Assembly: GCA_009667805.1 (NCBI GenBank)
Contig: CM019064.1
Location: 79,400,675 to 79,464,674, forward strand
DNA from: Leptobrachium leishanense
Taxonomy: Eukaryota; Chordata; Amphibia; Anura; Megophryidae
DNA length: 64,000 bases
Reading direction: 5' to 3'
Shown here: piece by piece, positions 1 through 14,849 of the stretch
How the letters are laid out: every line of letters starts with the position of its first letter
Position numbering within the stretch: position 1 is the stretch's first letter
Made by a program: the position numbers and the translations under genes
The notes under the pieces: generated by a model
Database searches by the model: none
What the model saw: the letters and a program-made list of their open reading frames with translations, nothing else
Told to the model about the DNA's origin: nothing

Positions 1-34
1 AATCACGCAGGAACGGACAGGTATGGTCCTGACA
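1..34 (-). repeat. Partial 3' LTR of a minus-strand LTR element
   Basis: The first 34 bases match positions 2267-2300 almost exactly and end in ...CCTGACA, so on the minus strand the repeat begins TGTCAGG, a normal TG start of an LTR. The rest of the LTR lies outside the window. It is followed, reading into the element, by a polypurine tract (minus strand, positions 35-50). Confidence 0.8.
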
Positions 35-50
35 GTACCCCCCTCTTTAG
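35..50 (-). promoter_or_regulatory. Polypurine tract of the gag-only LTR element
   Basis: On the minus strand the bases next to the 3' LTR read AAAGAGGGGGGTAC. A purine run at this position is where plus-strand DNA synthesis is primed in LTR retrotransposons. It fixes the element's orientation as minus. Confidence 0.75.
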
Positions 51-168
51 AATCGCACGCTGGGCGATGAAGTGACCGGAACTCCAGCCTGGGTACGCAT
101 CTTTCTTTGGCGTCTTCTGGTCTTAGCTTTGGAGCTGTTACTGATCACCTCGGGGGTCTCACTCTGGG

Positions 169-1765
169 TCACGTCACTGGTTGGTACGTCATTTGCATTT
201 TCTGATGTGCCATCAGAGGATGCAACGGGGGCTTTGGTGGATGCTGGAGGTCTGCCGGATCTGCAGCGCGGCTGTAGACAGCAGCCAAGGTGTCCTGTAC
301 CACCAAGGAATTATGGTTGCCCTGGATGTCCTGTACAGTACGGGTGAGTGCTTCCATCTGGGTTGCCAAGGTGGTGACTGCAGCAGCGATCATCAGGACA
401 TCACCGGATGAATCAGCATCTCCAGAAACTGGTGCGGCAGATGTGGTGGGATCCTCCACGGTGGGTACACGTTCTGGAGGTAGGGGATCCATGTCCGTGG
501 GGTCTTGGGGAACATTGTCACGGGTAGTGACAGGGTTCATGGAATGTTCATTAGGATTAATATGCCCACTCCGAGGAGCTATGGGAGGAACGCTGGTAGC
601 ACTGGCTATAAAGTGCTGCCTGGGAGTGATAGGTGTCACAGCAGGTTCAATCTCCATAGGAGGGCGATCAAAAACATGAAGGTCTGCTTCCCGCACAACC
701 GTCCCATTTGACCCGTAGACAAATCCAGGTGGTAAGGGTTTCATGGTTATTCTGAGGCCTTCTGGAGACATAATGGTGGCATCTTCTACCGTAACTCCCA
801 CATATCCCGCTCGGTGACCTGGGGGTCCCTGTGAGCGCCGGGCTGTTTGTGGTTCACAATCGGAGTCTTCAGAGTCCTAGACCCCTGGCGCATATTCATA
901 TATGGGGTGATGGGATGACATATCTCGCTGGTAGGGAGCACTGGTAGCACTGGCCATAAAGTGCTGCCTGGGAGTGATGGGTGTGCTGATCGAAGTCAGA
1001 GCGGTCTCCATATCCATGGGAGGATCAGACTCCGCAGACACTGGGTACTCTTGCTCCATAGATTCAGACTCCAGGAATTCTGTGGGTTCTGTCTCCATGG
1101 GTAGTATGTCGTCCTCATCCTCCTCAGAGCTAGCCGCCAGGGACACCGAATCTCTGGGTACCATGGGTATGGATCGTCTGGGGGCAGGTTTCAGTGCAGG
1201 AGGTTTCCTGGGAGCTGGCTTGGGCACTTTCACAGGCTTTTTCACCAGTGCAGGCTTTGGTGCTTTTGCAGACCTGGTCTTAGGTGCAGGCACGGTAGCT
1301 TTCAAAGGTTGGGGCGGCGGTGCAGGCTTGGTCATCTTACCAGGCTTGGTCACTGCAACAGACTTGGGAATTGCTGTAGGCTTAGGCCCTGGTGCAAGCC
1401 TGGTCTCTTCACGCTGGGAGCAGCGTGATCTTAACACGGGCGTACTTCTTGGCATAGGAGGTTTTGCAGACCTTTGCCCAGGGATTTCCTTCTTGGGTGG
1501 TCTAATTGGGCATTCTACCAAGAAATGGTTGGAACCCCCGCAGTACAGGCAGAGATTGAGGGTCTGCCTTCTGGTACGCTCCTCTGGAGACAGGGGGATC
1601 ATGTTTCTTTCCAGCAGGAGTACGCACCTTAGCGGAGGAGTCCCATACTGTTTGTAACAGCTCTTTCATGAAGGTGGACAGGTGCTGGAATAGGTCTTGG
1701 AATGTTCTCCTAATCACCTCCATTACAGCGTGCATTACTGCGGTCTCATTCTGTTCAGGCTTCAT
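169..1765 (-). pseudogene. gag: Degenerate Ty3/gypsy-type gag, zinc-knuckle region
   Basis: Two open stretches on the minus strand (877-1602 and 169-801) and a start-like ATG at 1765 form the whole internal region of this element. Around 1530 the frame contains CLYCGGSNHFLVEC, a CX2CX4HX4C zinc knuckle typical of Ty3/gypsy gag. It is followed by a long Pro/Lys/Ala-rich tail and then an acidic Ser/Glu stretch. The region between the LTRs is only about 1.7 kb and holds no protease, reverse transcriptase or integrase, so the element is non-autonomous. The N-terminal part is frameshifted relative to the knuckle (the 1502-1765 frame overlaps it out of phase). A segment with TPITPRQHF occurs twice (about 600-640 and 945-990), an internal duplication. 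Confidence 0.6.
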
Positions 1766-1834
1766 TGTGTGTCAGGTTTAATACCTTACAGGTACTTGCC
1801 TTTCAGGTGATGAGGCCGTTATGCAGGTCTCGGG

Positions 1835-2298
1835 ATGCACACACTTCGTGGGAGAGGAGACCAACACAGGAGGGCTGTGGGACAGGGCACACTGGAACTC
1901 ACAGGTTGGCTGAGGGTGATGGGGAAAGCAATCCTTGAGTCCAGGTGCGAGGGAAGTTGCTCCTGGGAGAGCACGTTGGGAAGGGTCGTTGCTCCTGGGA
2001 GAGCACAGTCAGTATTGGGGGGTCTTGGAGCAGGGGGAAAACACGATGAGTGGATAGGGAGAGCAGGTTTCTGGAGCTTGGTTTTTGCAGGTCTTATTCA
2101 TAGGAACAGGAGACAACAATGAAGCTTTGGGCAGAGGGTGTGTGGAGCCTTTATTGATTAGGCAGAGGGGTGTGTCATGTGACCTGTGGTGTGTGTGGTT
2201 TTAACTGTTTATATACACTGGTGCTGAAAAGGGCAGCACCTTTCATGCAGCTGCCACATGCATGGAATCACGCAGGAACGGACAGGTATGGTCCTGAC
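1835..2298 (-). repeat. 5' LTR of the minus-strand gag-only element
   Basis: The right edge is defined by the repeat of the window's first 34 bases at 2267-2300. On the minus strand the LTR contains a TATA-like TATATAAAC (about 2207-2216) and, downstream, a polyadenylation signal AATAAAGG (about 2146-2153), the expected U3-R order. The inner edge is not certain; 1770-1835 is the plausible range and no clear primer-binding site was recognised. The element sits in the gag of the chromovirus that resumes at 2299. Confidence 0.6.
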
Positions 2299-3053
2299 AC
2301 CTTGGGCCTACTAATTAAGCAGTTTAATGAGTTCGGCGGGGCTTCTCAGACCTCTTCTCCTGAGGTTAATGTATACCCTCATGCTGTGAATGTTTCCTCT
2401 ACGATTGCCACTGAAGTAGCTCATGTCAGTTTGAAAACTCCTACGTGTTTTAATGGGAGTCCGGGTTCATGCAGAGGGTTTATAACCCAAATCGATATAA
2501 TGTTTGAATTGAATCCAGGTATGTGTCCCACAGCTAGAGCTAAGGTGGGTTATGTTATTAACAACCTAACCGAGAAAGCTCTGCTCTGGGCAACCCCTTT
2601 CTGGGAGCTGAGGAAACCATTGGTGTACAATTATGCTGAGTTTATGGCAGAGTTACGATGCACGTTTGACCCCGCTAGAAGAGCAACAGGGGCAGCTAGG
2701 GTTTTATGGCGTATATCCCAGGGCAACCGCCGAGTTGCAGATTACGCTATAGAGTTTAAAACAGTGGCTGCAGAATTGTCATGGCCGAATGATGTGCTTG
2801 TTACCGCATTTCTCGAAGGAATTTCCGAAAATATAATGCATGAATTAGCACCTATGGTATTGACCGAAGAGCTAGAGGATCTGGTGAACTACTGTATAGC
2901 CCTCGATGATCAGATGCGTGACAGGAGGTCTGGCCGTAGCAAAGCTCATAAACCTTCTCAGGGGGCCAGTTCTGTTTCTAGGTCTACTCATGCTGTCTCT
3001 CCTCCCAGACTTGTACCCACTGAACCAGAGCCTATGATATTAGGTTGTTCAGG
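2299..3053 (+). pseudogene. gag: Chromovirus gag, 5'-truncated fragment
   Basis: The frame from about 2300 to 3053 encodes a Retrotrans_gag-like capsid: FNGSPGSCRGFITQIDIMFE, later LLWATPFWE, FMAELRCTFDPA and ALDDQMRDRR. This is the capsid layout of vertebrate Ty3/gypsy chromoviruses. The N-terminal part is missing because the minus-strand LTR element lies immediately upstream. The frame is cut at 3054 by the Tc1 element at a TA site and resumes at 7910 with the zinc-knuckle region. Codons upstream of 2299 in the same open frame belong to the other element's LTR. Confidence 0.8.
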
Positions 3054-3400
3054 TACAGTCATGGCCGAAATTGTTGGCACACCAGACATTTTTCCAGAAA
3101 ATCAAGTATTTCTCACAGAAAAGTATTGCAGTAACACATGTTTTGCTATACACATGTTTATTCCCTTTGTGTGTATTGGAACAAAACAAAAAAGGGAGGA
3201 AAAAAAGCAAATTGGAAATAATGTCACACAAAACTCCAAAAATGGGTTGGACAAATTTCTTGGCACCCGTTCAAAATTGTGGATAAATAAGATTGTTTCA
3301 AGCATGTGATGCTCCTGTAAACTCACCTGGGGCAAGTAACAGGTGTGGGCAATATAAAAATCACACCTGAAAGCAGATAAAAATGAGAGAAGTTCACTTA

Positions 3401-4311
3401 CAGGGTTATCCAAAGAGATTCGAATTGCTTGAGAAAGGTAACCGAACGCTGAAAATCAGCCTTCGGTTACCTTTCCTGCCCATTCGGCTATCCAGAGAGC
3501 AGGCAATTCGCCAAATCCTGGCGAATTGCCTGAACATACGGTGCCTGTTCGGTCCCTGTTCGAGGGCAGAGAAATCCCCATGAAAAAGCACTGCTTCGGC
3601 TATTCAGAGAACACAAACCAGCAGTGAAAGGTTCCCCTAATGCCCTGCCATTCGGTGGTTTCATTCGGCAAATTAATTCAGGAGAATCCCATAGACTTCA
3701 ATGTTAAAAATATTCCCATTTTAATTCAATATCTAATAAACCGTTCATTATAAAATTCTGCAGCAAAAAGTCTCTTTATTTATAGATTTTTTAGGATACT
3801 TTAAGCATTTTTCTGAATTTTTTAAAAAAAAATTAAAAGTCCGATTTTTTTTTTTTTTTTTTTTTCAGTTTACTTTTTTTTTTGTAACAGCCCTCTTTAT
3901 TATCATTCCCTGGACCTCCTGTGAAAATTTCAGACATTTTCGCTCAGTAGTTTCTTTGCAAACAGCGTTTCATTTTCCCAGATTCATACAAATGGTTTTT
4001 CTAATTTATTCACTGCCTCCTCTACGTCACAGCTGCTTCGGCTCTGTGTGATTCGGCTCCTTTTCGGCTCCTTTTCGGCTCCTGTTCGGTTTTTCGAAGG
4101 TTAATCCAGATGTTTTTGCTTGTTTTCAGCGTGCATTCGGTTAGTTTTCGTCAGGTTTGCGGCAGCTTTTCCCTGCAATTCGGGGACCCTGTGGTGCTTG
4201 CTGAATACACCGCAGGGTCACCGAAATGCAATCGGCAAAAGGAACCGAATTGAAGAGAACGAAAAGTCACCGAACGTGCGGTGACTTTTCGAATCTCTTT
4301 GGATAACCCTG
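3401..4311 (+). mobile_element. Hairpin-rich MITE, copy 1
   Basis: The termini are CAGGGTTATCCAAAGAG and its inverse, with TA on both sides (3399-3400, 4312-4313). There is no coding capacity. Strong fold-backs lie just inside the ends: 3434-3446 with 3462-3474, 3501-3512 with about 3520-3531, and 4261-4272 with 4279-4290. The centre is AT-rich. The second copy at 12424-13309 is in opposite orientation. The superfamily is not certain; the TA flank suggests Tc1/mariner-like. Confidence 0.8.
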
Positions 4312-4351
4312 TATGTCTTTGCATTGTGTGTCTGTGTGTGCCACACTAAGC

Positions 4352-7461
<3,110 letters not shown>

Positions 7462-7683
7462 TGGCCAGCAATGAGTCCAGATCTAAATCCCATTGAACAC
7501 CTGTGGAGAGATCTTAAAATTGCTGTTGGAAAAAACAGCGCCCTTCCAATAAGAAAGACCTGGAGCAGTTTGCGAAGGAAGAGTGGTCCAAAATTCCTGG
7601 TGAGAGGTGTAAGAAGCTTATTGATGGTTATAGGAAGCGACTGATTTCAGTTATTTTTTCCAAAGGGTGTGCAACCAAATATT
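7462..7683 (+). pseudogene. Tc1-like transposase, C-terminal part
   Basis: This block continues the transposase broken at 5161. It reads [17 protein letters not shown], where the Glu is the third catalytic residue of the DDE triad, then after a frame change [16 protein letters not shown] and a terminal GCATKY. The frame change within 7540-7570 is a further inactivating lesion. The inverted-repeat end of the transposon follows directly. Confidence 0.85.
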
Positions 7684-7909
7684 AAGTTAATAAGGGTGCC
7701 AAGAATTTTGTCCAGCCCATTTTTGCAGTTTTGTCTGACATTATGTCCAATTTTCTTTTTTTCCTCCCTTTTTTTGTTTTGTTCCAATACACACAAAGGG
7801 AATAAACATGTGTATAGCAAAACATGTGTTACTGCAATACTTTTCTGTGAGAAATACTTGATTTTCTGAAAAAATGTCTGGGGTGCCAACAATTTCGGCC
7901 ATGACTGTA

Positions 7910-8468
7910 TATCAGGAGAGGAGAGACCATATCGCCTCCAAGAGGGGTCGTTCCTCTATTGTGCTGATAGAGGGCATTTTCTTTTACAATGCCCCAAGCG
8001 ACCAAAAAGATCTAATGTGTCGGGAAAACGAGCAAGCCTAGAATCCCCTGAGAGACAGGTTCTGGGTACTACTATTGTGTCTCTCGTATCTAGTAAAAAG
8101 AGAAAGAAAAGATCTCGCGTTGTTGTGCCTGTGGCCATAGCCTGGGAGAAAATCAGGTTGAACACAGAAGCACTGTGGTTTCGCTGCTATTCACCATGTG
8201 CCTCTGGTGGAGAGAGAAGTACCTTTCCTTATTGAAAGTATCGATGGCAGGAAACTATAAAGACCTCACTGTACACACGATACTGTGCCTGTCTCTTTTT
8301 GTACTGGGGTCTTGCAAAAGAAAGAATCAAGTTTCAGATTATCGAATTGCCCACAGTACCCATTGTATTGGGGTATCCTTGGTTGGCTAAACACAATCCG
8401 GTTGTTAACTGGTCTATGGGAGAGTTAGAATCATGGGGATCAAAATGTTGGTCTAAATGTCTGGTATG
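7910..8468 (+). pseudogene. Chromovirus gag zinc knuckle and protease remnant
   Basis: Immediately after the Tc1 element, the gag frame resumes with a knuckle-like FLYCADRGHFLLQC in which the first Cys position is Phe. The protease region follows with frameshifts: the stretch near 8330-8450 reads IVLGYPWLAKHNPVVNW, the conserved C-terminal flap region of Ty3/gypsy aspartic proteases. The DTG/DSG active-site segment itself was not found cleanly. This joins the gag at 2299-3053 to the pol that follows. Confidence 0.7.
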
Positions 8469-9686
8469 AGTACTGTGGTTGGCAGTCTGAACGTGGCCAC
8501 TGCTCCTCCACTCTCCACAGAGGTACCGAAGTGGTACAAAGATCTTAAAGAAGTGTTTGATAAAGGGAAATCTGAGATTCTACCCCCTCACCGGCCTTGT
8601 GATTGTGCTATAGATCTGCTGCCAGGCACCATGTCTCCTAGGGGTCATGTCTATCCGCTGTCACAAAAAGAGAATGATATCATGGAAGAATACATAAAAG
8701 AGAACCTAGCTAGAGGGTTCATTCGTCGTTCTTCCTCTCCTGCGGGAGCAGGATTCTTTTTCGTATCTAAAAAGGAAGGGGATTTAAGACCTTGCATTGA
8801 TTATAGAAGGTTAAACAGAATCACTGTACATAATGCCTATCCCATCTCACTAATATCCGAGTTATTTGACTGTTTGAGAGGTGCCAAGATTTACACCAAG
8901 TTGGACCTTCGCCGTGCATACAACTTGGTAAGGGTCAAGCAAGACCATGAATGGAAGACCGCTTTTAACATCAGGAGCAGCCATTATGAATATCTGGTTA
9001 TGACATTTGGCTTATGCAATGCACCAGCAGTCTTCCAAAACTTTATAAATGATGTCCTGAGGGATTTTTTGCAAGTCTTAGTAATCGTATATCCAGATGA
9101 TATCTTGATTTATTCTCCAGATGTTGAGACACACCATGTCCGTGTTGCAAAGGTTGTTGGAAAATAAGCTTCACTGCAAGTTAGAAAAATGTCTGTTCGA
9201 CATAACTTCAGTTCATTTCCTGGGTTAGATCATCACACCTGAAGGGTTTGAGATGGACCCAAAAAAGTTGTCTGCCATCAAGGAATTACCTCAAGGCTTA
9301 AAAGCTATACAGAGATTCCTTGGTTTCACAAACTATTATAGGAGGTTCATTAAGGGTTTCTCTTTCATTGTGTCTCCAATCACCGCCATGACCAAGAAGG
9401 GTGACCAAAATCAGGTCTGGAGTGATCAAGCCATGCAGGCATTTGAGTCACTCAAGGAAAGCATTTGTCACGGCACCTATCCTACGGCATCCAGAACCAG
9501 GCTTGCCATTTCAACTTGAAGTTGATGCGTCAGAGATAGGAATTGGTGCAGTTCTGTCTCAAAGAGAGCGTCCTGAGGAACCTGTACACCCTTGTGGGGT
9601 TTTCTCCAGGAAAATGACACCTGCAAAGAGAAATTTTGACATAGGGAACAGAGAGTTACTAGCAGTTATAGCAGCCCTCAAAGAAT
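8469..9686 (+). pseudogene. pol: Chromovirus reverse transcriptase and start of RNase H
   Basis: The frame from 8457 shows Ty3/gypsy RT motifs: [35 protein letters not shown] (first catalytic Asp), [18 protein letters not shown], and then [10 protein letters not shown]. The last is the YXDD box, with Pro where chromoviruses usually have Leu. The frame breaks at 9167, continues in other frames at 9253 (IQRFLGFTNYYRRFIKGFS) and 9401 ([16 protein letters not shown], the start of RNase H), and meets a stop at 9686. At least two frameshifts and one stop show this copy is dead. Confidence 0.88.
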
Positions 9687-11503
9687 AGCGCTATTTTCTT
9701 GAAGGTACTAAAGATCCCGTGATAATAATAACAGAGCATAAGAATCTTATTTACATGAAAGAAGCGAAACGTCTGAATTCCAGGCAGGCCCGGTGGTCCT
9801 TGTTCCTGTCCAGTTTCAATTTCTTGTTGACTTATCGTCCTGGGTCTAAAAACACGAAAGCTGATGCTTTGTCCAGGCAATTCGAGTCATATGAACAGCA
9901 TACGTTCGATCACAGTCCAATCATTCCCATTGAAAGGATATTGGGTACAACTGTTCTGACTGTGTCTTCTCCGTTGCTAGAGAGAATTCAAGCTGTCCAA
10001 GGTGTTGCTCCTATTGAAAAACCTCCCGGTAAGGTCTTTGTACCTGAGGAGGAGAGAATACAAATGATGATGATATACCATAACTCCAAGCCCTATGGGC
10101 ATATGGGGATAACTAAGACTGTAGCCTCAATTAAAAAACAGTTCTGGTGGGCAGGTATGCGAAGGGATATCAAGGACTACATAGCCACATGCGAAGTGTG
10201 CTGTAGAAGCAAGAATCCCCGGTCCTTACCTATAGGTCTATTTCAGCCGCTACCGGTGCCTAAGAGACCTTGGTCCCACCTCTCTATGGACTTCATTACC
10301 GATCTACCTGTGTCCCAGGGTCATACGGTGAGCCTTACTGTGGTAGACAGATTCTCGAAGATGGTGGACTTTGTGCCTCTGGTCAAGCTCCCTTCAGCTA
10401 TTGAGCTGGTGCCAGTAGTTGTGCAAAATATTGTCAAACTTCATGGGGTTCCCCTGGGAATAGTGTCCGACAGAGGAACCCAGTTTGTTTCCCGTTTCTG
10501 GCGAGGGTTTTGTGACAACCTCGGTATCACGTTGAGTTTCTCCTCGGCTTATCACCCACAGACAAATGGGGCCGCAGAGAGAGCCAACCAGAGTGTCGAA
10601 CAATATTTGCAGTGTTTTGTGTCCGAGAAGCAAAGTGAATGGGCAGACCTGTTACCCTGGGCTGAGGTTGCACTAAGCAATTCAGTGAGTGAAACTACAG
10701 GCCACTCACCATTCCATACAGTTTATGGTTATGATCCTCCCATGCTTCCCTCCGTATTCCAAGGTACTGCGTTGCCAGCCTTGGACGAGCATCTGAACAA
10801 CCTGAAAGAGACATGGGAGAGGGTTAAGGAAATCATGGAGGCCAATATCCAAAAACAAAAAATAAAAGCTGACAGACGCAGAGGTCCTGCACCGGTGTAT
10901 ACAGTCGGGGGCAAGGTATGGCTGTCAAACAGAAACATCAAATTGTTGGTGCCATCCATGAAGATGGCTCCCAGTTTTATCGGTCCTTATAAAGTAATAA
11001 GACGTATCAATCCTGTTTCCTATGCCTTAGCTTTACCCCCATATCTACGAATACATAACGTATTCCATGTTAGCCTCTTGAAACCTCTTACCTGTACTAG
11101 GTACTCTAGAGTCACTGCTCCGCCGCCGCCTATCAAGTCCCAGGGTGAGGAGGAGTACGAGGTTCGTGCCATCTTGAGGTCCCGTGTGGTCCGTGGTGTC
11201 CTTCAATACCTGGTAGATTGGGAGGGTTATGGGCCTGAGGATCATTCCTGGCTACCAGCCAGCGAAATCCATGCGCCTCGTCTGGTTTGCCAATTTCATG
11301 TGGCCCATCCTTCCGCTCCTGGAGGTCGTTCTGAGTCCGACCGTCAGGGGGGTTCTGTTACGTCCTCAGCCCCTGCTGTGCTTCCTGGGGGGTCTGGGCA
11401 AGGTTCAGTGCCAGGGGCTGGTCGAGTGCCAGTACCAGGTAATGGCCAAGCGGTGTCTGAGGGGTGGGGGCCTGGCGTGGTCACGAGGAGCCGCCGGGTT
11501 TAA
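9687..11503 (+). CDS. pol: Chromovirus RNase H end, integrase and chromodomain
   Basis: An open frame of nearly 600 codons begins with the RNase H tail (SRQARWSLFLSSFNF, GSKNTKADALSRQ). The integrase follows: an HHCC zinc motif (HNSKPYGHMG ... CEVCC), the DDE core in LSMDFITDLP, IVSDRGTQFVSRFW and QTNGAAERANQS, and a GPY/F-like region GPYKVIRRINP. A chromodomain, EYEVRAILRSRV through YLVDWEGYGPEDHSW, ends the protein and defines the chromovirus branch; chromodomains direct integration to marked chromatin. The open frame runs through the polypurine tract into the LTR. Upstream breaks mean it would not be made as one polyprotein. Confidence 0.92.
11346..11353 (+). promoter_or_regulatory. Polypurine tract of the chromovirus
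   Basis: The run AGGGGGGTTC sits directly before the LTR start TGTTACG at 11356, the expected priming site for plus-strand DNA synthesis. Confidence 0.75.
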
Positions 11504-12423
11504 AACAGGGCGCAAGGAGTTGCCTCGTCGCCCTGACGTAGAGTTCAGTTCCCCCATTGCTTCCTAATATTCGTTGTTGCTTATTCTGTTGCCGACCCAG
11601 CTTGTCTACGATTCCTGCTCCTGATTTTTGACCCGGCTAGTCTCTGACCATTCTATGTTCTCTGCTACAGCGGTGACTAGTGTTGTGCGCTTTAAGGTTA
11701 ACCCCATGCACGCCGTTTGGGGTTTTACTAGTTTCTTCCCCTCTCACCCTGGTTTTCATACTGCAGCCTTATTTGGGGTTTGCTCCAGCTCGTGGGGGCC
11801 TGAGTTACGATCTAATATGCTAGTGCCAACTGCGAATACGAAAGACTGTTGGTTACCAGCTTGCGTTCGACTTGCTCGTTTTGCCAAAAGTACCTAGGCT
11901 AGTACCGTCCCTAAACCTGTGTTTGTGTCTACAGACCCTGGTGACCACAAGTCACAAAGTACCCGATCAAGGTGGTCTGAAAACGTAATATATGTCAGTG
12001 TGTTGACTGCCCTGCAGTCTGATCAATTCATTGCCTGTCCTGCCGAATGTCTCAGTACTAACGTTTCTGTCTTGCAATCTGATGTCTTGTTGTGTGCTCT
12101 AAATTGTCCGTTGGTCTCGAAACCTTTGGAGCTTAGTAGCAGTTCTCTTGTGTTGTCATACTCCTTGGCTTTGGAGTATAGGTTTAAAAGTACTGTTTAT
12201 TTCACTAACATCGAACTGATAAATCCGTCCATAAGGATCTCAACCTTGTTACTCTTGTGTGAGCACCACTGCGCCCGTTACAGATCTGTGATTATCCTCT
12301 CCTTGTTCCCACACCCCTCACTCTTGCCCTCTGGACTTTTCCTGAGCTGTCCCCTGTGAAGTAAGTCATTTTGGACTTGGGTGCATGGGCATGGAGGCAT
12401 ATTTGTAGGGTGCAGGACTCTTG
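11356..12423 (+). repeat. 3' LTR of the chromovirus, right end displaced
   Basis: The LTR starts TGTTACGTCCTCAGCCCC. The same start and several inner blocks (GTGGTCACGAGGA, GCCTCGTC, CCCTGACGT) recur on the minus strand at 22.1-23.95 kb and, more diverged, at 63.0-63.6 kb. It is interrupted at 12424 by MITE copy 2. No end with CA or polyadenylation signal was identified, so whether the sequence beyond 13309 belongs to it is unknown. Open frames inside (11628-12359) are chance. Confidence 0.75.
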
Positions 12424-13309
12424 CAGGGTAATTCAAAGAGTTTTGAAAAGTCATCGCATGTTCGGTGACTTTTCGTTCTCTTCAATTGGGTTCCTTTTGC
12501 CGATCCCATTTTGGTGACCCTGCGGTGTATTCAGCAAGCACCACAGGGCCCCCGAATTGCAGGGAAAAGCTGCCGCAAACCTGACGAAAACTAACCGCAA
12601 AACCCGCCGAATGCACGCCGAAAACCCGCAAAAACATCTGGATTAACCTGCCGAAAACCACGGAAAACCCAAGCAGGAGCCGATCGCAGCCGCCGGAAAA
12701 AGCCGACACCGCAGAAGAGGCAGTGAATAAATTAGGAAAACAGTTTGCATGAATGTTTGAAAACTGAAACGCCTTTTGCAAAGAAACTACTGAGCGAGAA
12801 TGTCTGAAATTTACATATGAGGTCCAGGGAATGATAATAAAAAGGGCTGTTACAGAAAAAATAAGTAAACTTAAAAAAAAAAAAATCGGACTATTAAGAA
12901 TAAAAAAAAAAAATTCAGAAAAATGCTTAAAATATCCTGCAAAATCTATAAATAAAGAGACTCTTTACTGCAGAATTTTATAATGAACGGTTTATTAGAT
13001 ATTGAATTAAAACAGGAATATTTTTAACATTGAAGCCTATGGGATTCTCCTGAATAAACCTGCCGCATGAAACCAGGGCATTTCGGGAACCTTTCACTGC
13101 TGGTTTTTGTTCTCTGAATAGCCGAAGCAGTGCTTTTTCATGGGGATTTCACTACCCTCGAGCAGGCACCGTATGTGCATGCAATTCGCCAGGATTTGGC
13201 GAATAGTCTGCTCTCTGGATAGCCGAATGGCCAAGAAAGGTAACCGAACGCTGATTTTCAGCGTTCGGTTACCTTTCTCAAGCAATTCGGATCTCTTTGA
13301 ATTACCCTG
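12424..13309 (-). mobile_element. Hairpin-rich MITE, copy 2 (inverted)
   Basis: Termini CAGGGTAATTCAAAGAG and inverse. Read on the minus strand it follows copy 1 (3401-4311) along its length, including the subterminal hairpins, the AT-rich centre and the CACTGCTTCGGCTATTCAGA block. The flanks (TTG and ATA) do not give a clean TSD. No coding capacity. Confidence 0.8.
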
Positions 13310-14488
13310 ATAATCAATATTAGCCCATTGCCCTCTTGAATGCAGAATGTTGGTATAATCTGTGATTATGCAAGAATGCTATTGTCTATTGTCTGATCCT
13401 TGTGTATCTGTTGAAAGGATTAACATCCTAGTTTACCTTGTCTCAAGAATGCTTATCTGTTTGTTTCAAAAGGTTGACAGCTGACTGTAATCTGTTATCC
13501 CGATTCCCATTGTCCTGCCTCGTTAGAAATTTCAGTCCGCCGAGTGGTGCAGGCGCAAGTCACAGGATGCCGCAGTGGCCGCCATCACCTGCAAAGCGGA
13601 AGGGCCCCAACAGCAGCATACCGCGTAATGCCCTGTTGGCGGCCCTGCTTGTACCTGTGTTTCTACTCATTGGTGTCTGTTTTTTTACCTGTCTTTGCAT
13701 GTCTGTACCTGTGTTATTGTCCAGAAGTGTGTAATTGAGAGGAAGTGTGTGATGACGAGTGTGTCCATGTTACAATTAGTGCAGGTCTATATGAGTGTGT
13801 CTGCAATTGCATGATCTTAAAGGGACACTAACACCAAATAATGAAATGCTCTTATTTTGTTTATTTTATGTTGCTGATATCTTCCATATACTTTGTTTGT
13901 CTCATTTATGGTTAGATAAGAATTTTTTACTCCATGTATGTCACTTGGTGCCTCCATTGTGATGTCTTGTGTTGTAAACTGCCCCCCACAGTATCTTTAC
14001 AGCACTAGCTCCTCGCTGTGTGGCTTTGGGCAAGGAATGGAGTCAGATCTTCGAAAAACTAAGGATTAGCTATGAGATAAGGATCGCACTGTGTGTGATG
14101 TATGTAAATGACATCACCAGGGGTAGAGTAAAATATTTAAACCCCACTATCAGATCTCATTCAGCTGCCATCTCTAATCTCAGGTAGCATAGATGACACA
14201 ATAAACCCCCTGCAGTTTTGCCTAAACATTTACTCCTTCCCACTATTGCCTCTTCTCTACTGTTTTATTGTATAGACGCCCTAAGATTTGGTAAATGTCG
14301 TATCATGAGAATAATGCCCAAAATGAAAACAGGAGGTAAAAACCTAACTTTAATGTTCTTTTTTATAGGTTAATAATTCAAAGAAAAAAAACCATGTGTT
14401 TTGATAATGTATTTTGTTTGTATTGCATAAATAATCTAGTTAGTGGTTGTGTTCCGTTAAATCTCTACAGGTTTGACAATGATAGAAA
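13310..14488. other. Non-coding gap with a hAT end fragment
   Basis: No gene is visible. Positions about 13540-13666 end in GCCCTGTTGGCGGCCCTG, close to the right terminus of the hAT at 14497-18714, so this is a fragment of a related element. From 13821 the block AAAGGGACACTAACACC begins, resembling dispersed amphibian repeats, but no matching terminus was found. The rest is AT-rich and unassigned. Confidence 0.5.
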
Positions 14489-14849
14489 CGTAAATACAGG
14501 CCAGCCATCAGAAATTTTGGGGCCCCTTACTGACCCTCAGAATGCCCCCCCCCCCGATCCCTTCTTCCCATAGGAAATCAATATTTACTGTGAATCGTGG
14601 TCACATTACAGAGTGTTGGTCCCAATATCTTAAAATCACACATACTGCTCGCACATTTAACAAACATATAGTATCTAACTGGTTTAAATAATTTAAGACA
14701 GTATGAAATTGTGATTAAAAATAATATGAATCAAGATCGTATTACAGATTGTTGCTCCCAATACCTTAAAATTACCTAAAATGTGTATTAGTGCAAACAA
14801 TGTAGCATAAAAGTATTATTATACAGTATTATATTATTCCACTGGTTAA

